64,000 nt of DNA from Mycobacterium avium subsp. avium. Lineage in GTDB: Bacteria; Actinomycetota; Actinomycetes; Mycobacteriales; Mycobacteriaceae. Below the pieces are notes generated by a model. The model saw only the letters and a program-made list of their open reading frames with translations. It did not search any database and had not been told where the DNA came from. Shown piece by piece: positions 59,411 to 64,000 of the stretch; position 1 is the first letter of the stretch; the number at the start of each line of letters is the position of its first letter. Location: assembly GCF_009741445.1 (NCBI RefSeq), contig NZ_CP046507.1, positions 682,001-746,000 on the forward strand, given 5' to 3'. Both the position numbers and the translations under genes were made by a program.

Positions 59411-60820
59411 TCAAAAGCCGATATCGCCGCCGGAGTCGGAGCCACCCGAATCCCACCCGGCTCCCGAGTCCCAGCCGCCGTCGAAGCCGATGTCGCCGCC
59501 TGCGTCATAGCCACCGTCGTAGTTTGCGCCGTCATAGTTAGCGGCTTCGTAGTTGGCGGCTTCGTAGTTGGCGGCAGCATTGTGACTGCCGGCGTCCGCG
59601 AAGGCCGCGTCGCGGCCGGCCTCGAAACCGCGCTCGAATCCGCCGCCCCAATGGTCGTCCAGCAGCGCGTCCATCAGCAGCACGTCGCCCAACGCCCAAC
59701 CCCAGCCCGGGCCCCAGAACGGGTACGGGTAAAAGCCGGGCTGGAAGAAGATCCCGTTGTGGTAGCCGCCGCCGAAGTAGTGCGGGTAGCCGGGCTGCGC
59801 GGTGGTGCGGTAGTCGGCGTTGCTGATCGTCACCGTCTGACCGGTCGCGGGGTCGGTGGTGCGCACGCTGGCCTGCTTGCGCTCCGGCGCGGGCACCGAC
59901 GAATCCGCCGCGGCCCCTTCGGGTTCGCGCTGCCCCGGGTGCAGTTTGCGGTTGGCCTTGGCCACCGTGGACTCCACCACCCGCAGGTGGGCGCGGGCCG
60001 CGCCGTAATCGCCCTTCTCGTAGGCTTTTCGGGCGTCGTGCAGGCTGGCATTGGCCTTCAGCGACTCGGCGCTCACATCGGTGTTGCCGTCGGTGAGCAC
60101 TTCGTTGTCGAGGTCGCCGACGTTCGACGCGGCGGTGATCAGCTCCTGCTTGATCTGCTCGCGGTTCTCGATGTCCTTGCGGTGCTTGCGATTTCGACTC
60201 ACCGCGAACCAGATCAGGCCGGCCGTCGCCAACGCGATCCCGGCAATGACGAACGCCGCCTTCAGCCAGGCCCAGTCGTCGCGCTGCTGTTGCACCAGCG
60301 GGGAGGTGGACACCGGTGCGCGGGTGGGCACGCTGACGCCCGACAGCTTGCCGACGAATTCACTGGCCGCGCCGTACGGATCGTTGCGATGATCTTGCGC
60401 CGACTGGTTCATGAATTCGTCGACGTTGTCCGCGACGACCTTGGGCACGTGGTAGGCCCGCACGTGGTAGCCGCGGGAGTCGATGACCAGGATGACCCCG
60501 CTGAACTGGGCGTCTCGTCGCAGCATGGCCTCGTGGATGGAATCGGCCGTGGTCACCCCGCTCTGGGCGGGCGCCACCGCCGCCACCCAGATCGGCGGGC
60601 CGGAACTCCACCGCCACGGGCCCGCCAGGATCTGCCGGTTCAGCCCGTCCGGGTTCTGCAGCGGTGGCCGTGCCCCCGGGTCGGCCACCACATGCGTCTG
60701 GCTGTCGAACCTCGCCACCAGCTGATCGGTGTAGCCGTCGGCCCCGGCGAACGGGGCGAACAGCATGGCCAGCGCGATGGCCACCGGCGCCAGCGTCAGG
60801 CCGGCGAATCGTGATGTCAC
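59411..60820 (-). CDS. Secreted/membrane TPM-domain-like protein with repetitive C-terminus
   Basis: About 469 residues. A signal-like N-terminus (LTLAPVAIALAMLFAPFAGA) is followed by a TPM-like globular domain (about 30-160), a transmembrane helix (LKAAFVIAGIALATAGLIWF), a cytoplasmic-type helical stretch, and a Gly/Tyr/Asp-rich tail. The tail contains tandem copies of AANYE and GGDIGF units; the DNA has a 15-bp repeat near 59541-59575. GTG 60820 is preferred (GGAGGG just upstream); GTG 60835 is an alternative. The TPM family is linked to membrane quality control, but the role here is unknown. Confidence 0.72.
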   Translation of the reverse strand: MTSRFAGLTLAPVAIALAMLFAPFAGADGYTDQLVARFDSQTHVVADPGARPPLQNPDGLNRQILAGPWRWSSGPPIWVAAVAPAQSGVTTADSIHEAMLRRDAQFSGVILVIDSRGYHVRAYHVPKVVADNVDEFMNQSAQDHRNDPYGAASEFVGKLSGVSVPTRAPVSTSPLVQQQRDDWAWLKAAFVIAGIALATAGLIWFAVSRNRKHRKDIENREQIKQELITAASNVGDLDNEVLTDGNTDVSAESLKANASLHDARKAYEKGDYGAARAHLRVVESTVAKANRKLHPGQREPEGAAADSSVPAPERKQASVRTTDPATGQTVTISNADYRTTAQPGYPHYFGGGYHNGIFFQPGFYPYPFWGPGWGWALGDVLLMDALLDDHWGGGFERGFEAGRDAAFADAGSHNAAANYEAANYEAANYDGANYDGGYDAGGDIGFDGGWDSGAGWDSGGSDSGGDIGF

Positions 60821-60914
60821 TTCCCTCCCTGCCACGAGTTGTGCTGTCGATCCTTGCGGCGCACCGGCGAATCGTCCACTCGAGACGGCACCTTCGGCCC
60901 GGCGCCGGACCCGG

Positions 60915-61238
60915 TCAGTGCGCCCCGGTCAGGTTCAGCGTCACCACGCCGGCGATGATCAGCCCGACACCGACGACCTTGGTCATCGATATCGGCGAGC
61001 CAAGGAACAGCACGGCGATCAGCACGATCAGCGCCGTGCCGATGGCCGACCACAACGCGTAGGCGACGTCGGTCTGCATGCCGCGCGAAATCGACACGGC
61101 CAGCAGCGCGAATGACGCGGCGTAGCCGAGCAGACAGATCACGGTGGGCCACAGCCGGGTGAAACCTTGGGTGCTCTTGAGCAGACTGGTCGCGACCACC
61201 TCGGCCAAAATCGCGCAGATCAAGAACAGATAGGTCAA
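60915..61238 (-). CDS. mmr: Small multidrug resistance (SMR) efflux protein Mmr
   Basis: A 107-residue four-helix proton antiporter for lipophilic cations. The catalytic glutamate is E14 in CAILAEVVATSLLKS, and the family stretch SISRGMQTDVAYALWSAIGT is intact. TTG 61238 is taken as start because GAGGAGG lies four bases upstream and the length then equals that of M. tuberculosis Mmr. The TetR gene (Rv3066) that lies beside mmr in M. tuberculosis is absent here. Confidence 0.93.
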   Translation of the reverse strand: MTYLFLICAILAEVVATSLLKSTQGFTRLWPTVICLLGYAASFALLAVSISRGMQTDVAYALWSAIGTALIVLIAVLFLGSPISMTKVVGVGLIIAGVVTLNLTGAH

Positions 61239-61301
61239 GACGCCTCCTCGCGCACGCATGTACAGGTATGTGTGTACAGGACAGGAAAGGAAGCGCAGGT
61301 T

Positions 61302-62219
61302 ATGGCCGCTACCGGGCACCCGGTCCGCTTCGACGTCAGCAGCGCGGTCGGGGAGCAGGCGTCGCTGGCGGCGACCTACTATCCGGCGCGCGGCGGTGCG
61401 GCGGCCGCGGTGCTGGTCTGCCTGCCGGGCGGCACCTACAGCCGCGAGTACTGGGACCTCGACATCGCCGGCCATGACGGCTACAGCTTCGCCGATTTCG
61501 CCACCGGCAACGGCTACGCCGTGCTGACGGTCGATCCGTTGGGCACCGGCGACAGTTCGCAGCCGGCATCCGATTTCGGTTTCGCCGAGATCGGCGCCGC
61601 GCTGGACTGTGCGCTGCGCGCGCTGCCCGGAACCACCGGCGTGCAGGCGCCGGCGGTGGCGGTGGCGCATTCGCTGGGCGGCTACCTCGCCCTCACCCAG
61701 CAGGCGCTGTTCGGCGGTTACGCCGCCATGGCGATGCTCGGGTGCACCAACCAGCACGTCGCGCCGCTGAACCTGGACCCGGCATTCCGCGCCCGCGCGG
61801 CCACCCCGCAGGGCCGCGCCGAGCTGGCCGCCGAGATCCTCGCCGCGCTGGCGCAGCCGTATTTCGCGGGGCCGCGCGAGCACCTGCAAGGCTGGTTCCA
61901 CCTTGCCGACGTGCCCGCCGACATCGTCGCGGCCGACGCGGTCACCGCGGTGTCGGTGGTGCCGCGGGTGTTCGGCACGGCGATGATCCCCGGCATCGTG
62001 GCCGAGCACGCCGCCCGCATCGACGTCCCGGTGCTGCTCGGGTACGGCGTCGTCGACGTCTCCCCGGATCCGCGCGCCGAGGCCGCCCTGTACCGCAGCA
62101 GCCCCGACATCACCACCGTGGTGCTGGCCGGCAGCGCGCACTGCCACAACATGGCCTCGAGCCGGCATCGACTGTGGCGGCGGCTGCTGGCCTGGGCGGC
62201 GACGGCGATCGACGACTAG
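61302..62219 (+). CDS. Alpha/beta-fold hydrolase
   Basis: A 305-residue enzyme. The nucleophile elbow is AHSLGG and the oxyanion region LPGGTYSREYWD; the catalytic aspartate is probably in GVVDVSPDP and the histidine in GSAHCHNM. The substrate is unknown. It is divergent from mmr; the 63-bp gap has a direct repeat TGTACAGG (two copies, 16 bp apart), a possible operator. AGGAAAGGAAG precedes the ATG. Confidence 0.82.
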   Translation: MAATGHPVRFDVSSAVGEQASLAATYYPARGGAAAAVLVCLPGGTYSREYWDLDIAGHDGYSFADFATGNGYAVLTVDPLGTGDSSQPASDFGFAEIGAALDCALRALPGTTGVQAPAVAVAHSLGGYLALTQQALFGGYAAMAMLGCTNQHVAPLNLDPAFRARAATPQGRAELAAEILAALAQPYFAGPREHLQGWFHLADVPADIVAADAVTAVSVVPRVFGTAMIPGIVAEHAARIDVPVLLGYGVVDVSPDPRAEAALYRSSPDITTVVLAGSAHCHNMASSRHRLWRRLLAWAATAIDD

Positions 62220-62297
62220 CCGCTTTTCCCGCACCGGCGATAATGGCATTCTCTGATGCGGAGAAGCCATTTCCGACGGTCACCGAGGAGGACGACG

Positions 62298-63104
62298 ATG
62301 AGCGGGCAGCGGTGCGACGGGATGGTGGCGCTGGTCACCGGGACCAGCCGGGGGCTGGGCAGGGCGATCGCCGCGCGGCTGGCCGAACGCGGCGCCACCG
62401 TGGCGCTGACCGCCCGCACCCTGGACCCCGACCCGAAATATCAGGGGTCGCTGCGCCAGACCCGCGACGAGATCCTGGCCGCCGGCGGGAAAGCCGTTGC
62501 GGTGCAGGCGGACCTGTCGCAACCCGACGAACGCGAGCGGCTGTTCGCCGAGGTGGTCGACACAGTCGGCGCGCCGGACATCCTGGTCAACAACGCCGCG
62601 GTCACCTTCCTGCGGCCGCTGGACGGGTTCCCGCAACGGCGCGCCCGGCTGATGATGGAGATGCACGTGCTCGGGCCGCTGCACCTGTGCCAGCTGGCGA
62701 TCCCCGCGATGCGTGAGCGCGGCCGCGGCTGGATCGTGAACCTGACCTCGGTGGGCGGCGACCTGCCGCCCGGCCCGCCGTTCTCCGAATTCGACCGGAC
62801 CGCCGGCTTCGGCATCTACGGCACGGCCAAGGCCGCCCTGAACCGGTTGACGAAAAGCCTTGCGGCCGAACTGTACGACGACGGGATCGCCGTCAACGCC
62901 GCCGCCCCGTCCAACCCCGTCGCCACGCCCGGCGCCGGCACCCTCGATCTGGCCCAGACCGACACCGAGGACATCGCGCTGATCACCGAGACGGTGTTCC
63001 GGTTGTGCACCGGTGATCCGAAGACGTTGACCGGTCGCATCGCGCACACCCAACCCTTCCTCGCCGAGGTCGGCTGGCCCGGCACCGGCCCGCCGGTCAC
63101 ATGA
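62298..63104 (+). CDS. Short-chain dehydrogenase/reductase
   Basis: A 268-residue SDR with cofactor motif TGTSRGLGRA, NNAAV, the catalytic serine in NLTSVGG, Y-x3-K in IYGTAKAA, and an arginine at TART that favours NADP. A GGAGGA site precedes the ATG. Its stop overlaps the phosphotransferase start (ATGA), so the two act in one transcript. Confidence 0.86.
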   Translation: MSGQRCDGMVALVTGTSRGLGRAIAARLAERGATVALTARTLDPDPKYQGSLRQTRDEILAAGGKAVAVQADLSQPDERERLFAEVVDTVGAPDILVNNAAVTFLRPLDGFPQRRARLMMEMHVLGPLHLCQLAIPAMRERGRGWIVNLTSVGGDLPPGPPFSEFDRTAGFGIYGTAKAALNRLTKSLAAELYDDGIAVNAAAPSNPVATPGAGTLDLAQTDTEDIALITETVFRLCTGDPKTLTGRIAHTQPFLAEVGWPGTGPPVT

Positions 63105-64000
63105 GCAGCGCCGAGCCGGACCTGGACGTCCTGCGCGGCCGGCTGGCCGGCGCGGGTATCACCGACGTCACCCCGCTGTCCGGCGGCGCGTCCGGCCTCA
63201 CCTTCGCCGGCATTCGCGACGGCCGGCCGGTGGTGATCAAGGTCGCTCCGCCGGGTGTCGCACCGGTTGCGCACCGCGATGTGCTGCGTCAGGCCCGCAT
63301 CATCAAAGCGCTTGCGCCGACCGATGTTCCGGTTCCCCGGGTGTGCTGGGAGGACGCCGGGCGGCCACCGTACACGCCGCCGCTGTACGTGATGTCGCGC
63401 GTCGAAGGCGACAGTGGGGAACCGTTATTCGACGGCTGGCCGGCCGTGCCCGGCCTGGCCGACCGGTACCGCAACGCGTGCCGGACCATGGCCGCGCTGC
63501 ACCGCATCCCGCCGACCGAACTGGGGTTGGGCGGCGAACCGGTCATCGATCCGGTGGCCGAAGTCCACCGCTGGTCCGACACGCTGGGGACCGTCGACCC
63601 GGCGCTGGCCCCGGGCTGGCCGAAAGTGCGTGACGCGCTGCTGGATTGCGCGCCGCGCGCGATGCCACCCGCCGTGGTACACGGCGACTTCCGGCTGGGC
63701 AACCTGCTCGCCGACGGCCCGCGGATCAACGCGGTCATCGACTGGGAAATCTGGTCGATCGGCGACCCGCGCATCGACGTGGGCTGGTTCCTGATCAACT
63801 GCGACCCGGACACCTACCGGCGGGTGACGCCGCCGGACGGTGCGGTTCCCTCGACCGCCGAACTCGCCGACCTCTACCTTCACGAATTGTGTTGCGATGC
63901 CGGCGATCTGGATTGGTTCAGCGCGCTAGCGTGCTTCAAGTCGGCGGCCACCTGGTCGCTGATCGTCAAGCACAATCGGCGCCGATCCTCGCCGCGAGCC
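63101..64000 (+). CDS. Aminoglycoside-phosphotransferase-fold (APH) protein, 3' end outside the window
   Basis: Partial frame of 300 codons without a stop. It has kinase-fold elements: GGASGLTFAG (nucleotide loop), VVIKV (lysine), VHGDFRLGNLL (Brenner catalytic loop) and AVIDWEIWSIGDPRIDVGW (metal loop). Members linked to SDR or acyl-CoA dehydrogenase genes (FadE36-like) phosphorylate hydroxy-acyl or sugar substrates rather than antibiotics. ATG 63101 overlaps the SDR stop. Confidence 0.86.
   Translation, partial: MSSAEPDLDVLRGRLAGAGITDVTPLSGGASGLTFAGIRDGRPVVIKVAPPGVAPVAHRDVLRQARIIKALAPTDVPVPRVCWEDAGRPPYTPPLYVMSRVEGDSGEPLFDGWPAVPGLADRYRNACRTMAALHRIPPTELGLGGEPVIDPVAEVHRWSDTLGTVDPALAPGWPKVRDALLDCAPRAMPPAVVHGDFRLGNLLADGPRINAVIDWEIWSIGDPRIDVGWFLINCDPDTYRRVTPPDGAVPSTAELADLYLHELCCDAGDLDWFSALACFKSAATWSLIVKHNRRRSSPRA

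Noticed and set aside
1..64000. CRISPR arrays, insertion sequences and rRNA genes
   Set aside because: No regularly spaced repeats, transposase motifs or rRNA-like tracts were seen; the only integrase is the tyrosine recombinase of the element.

Overview
The window is a GC-rich actinobacterial chromosome segment from a Mycobacterium, most likely a slow grower of the M. avium complex type. The evidence is (1) backbone gene order and protein sequences close to M. tuberculosis (fprA, prfB, an MscS channel, ftsE, ftsX, smpB; later a CitE-like gene, a DUF222/HNH 13E12-type gene, DUF488, a crcB pair, pgmA and mmr), (2) a tmRNA with the mycobacterial tag ADSHQRDYALAA, and (3) MmpS/MmpL and several mycobacterium-typical families. 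The species is an inference.

Region 1 (1-8600): fprA faces away from prfB-mscS-(proline-rich membrane protein)-ftsE-ftsX-smpB, which are packed with overlapping or abutting ends. Next come an EamA-type permease, a mycothiol-dependent isomerase-like gene broken by a one-base frameshift, and ssrA. smpB and ssrA supply both parts of trans-translation.

Region 2 (8576-19525): a mobile element of about 11 kb sits in the 3' end of ssrA, bounded by an exact 25-bp repeat. It carries a tyrosine integrase, a small HTH/excisionase-like protein, HNH genes, a terminase large subunit, portal, scaffold, head-closure protein, HK97-type capsid and head-tail connector. No tail, lysis or replication gene is recognisable. 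The layout is that of a capsid-forming phage satellite (phiRv1/phiRv2-like size). A block of four unrecognised minus-strand genes interrupts the packaging module. GTCAGCAC octamers near both ends look like integrase arm sites.

Region 3 (19526-36950): accessory and lineage genes. These include an Imm63-like immunity gene and a frameshifted neighbour, a methyltransferase, a GT1 glycosyltransferase, an M15 peptidase, a beta-lactamase-fold enzyme, a phytanoyl-CoA-dioxygenase-like protein, a phospholipase D, an MpaB-family oxygenase with a divergent TetR regulator, SelO, hemerythrin, CitE-like, an SOS-boxed 13E12-type gene, DUF488, an MbtK-like acyltransferase and two crcB fluoride channel genes.

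Region 4 (37052-41448): pgmA, an MFS permease, tRNA-Ala(GGC), a Phd/Doc-like toxin-antitoxin pair and small proteins.

Region 5 (41445-52407): an unusual catabolic island. It holds an aldehyde dehydrogenase, two paralogous Rieske oxygenase alpha subunits, each followed by the same kind of unrecognised ~110-residue protein, an amidohydrolase lacking its HxH metal motif, a MarR regulator, a reductase lacking its flavin domain, an SDR, a TauD/TfdA dioxygenase, a carboxymuconolactone-decarboxylase-like protein and a frameshifted enolase-like gene. A 14-bp motif is shared, in opposite orientation, by two promoters of the island and probably marks MarR operators.

Region 6 (52418-64000): a one-polypeptide ECF-type transporter, an mmpS/mmpL pair, small membrane proteins, a secreted TPM-like protein with a repetitive tail, the SMR efflux gene mmr, an alpha/beta hydrolase, an SDR and an aminoglycoside-phosphotransferase-fold gene that runs off the end of the window. 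Coordinates and motifs were read by eye; family names rest on remembered family signatures, not on database searches.
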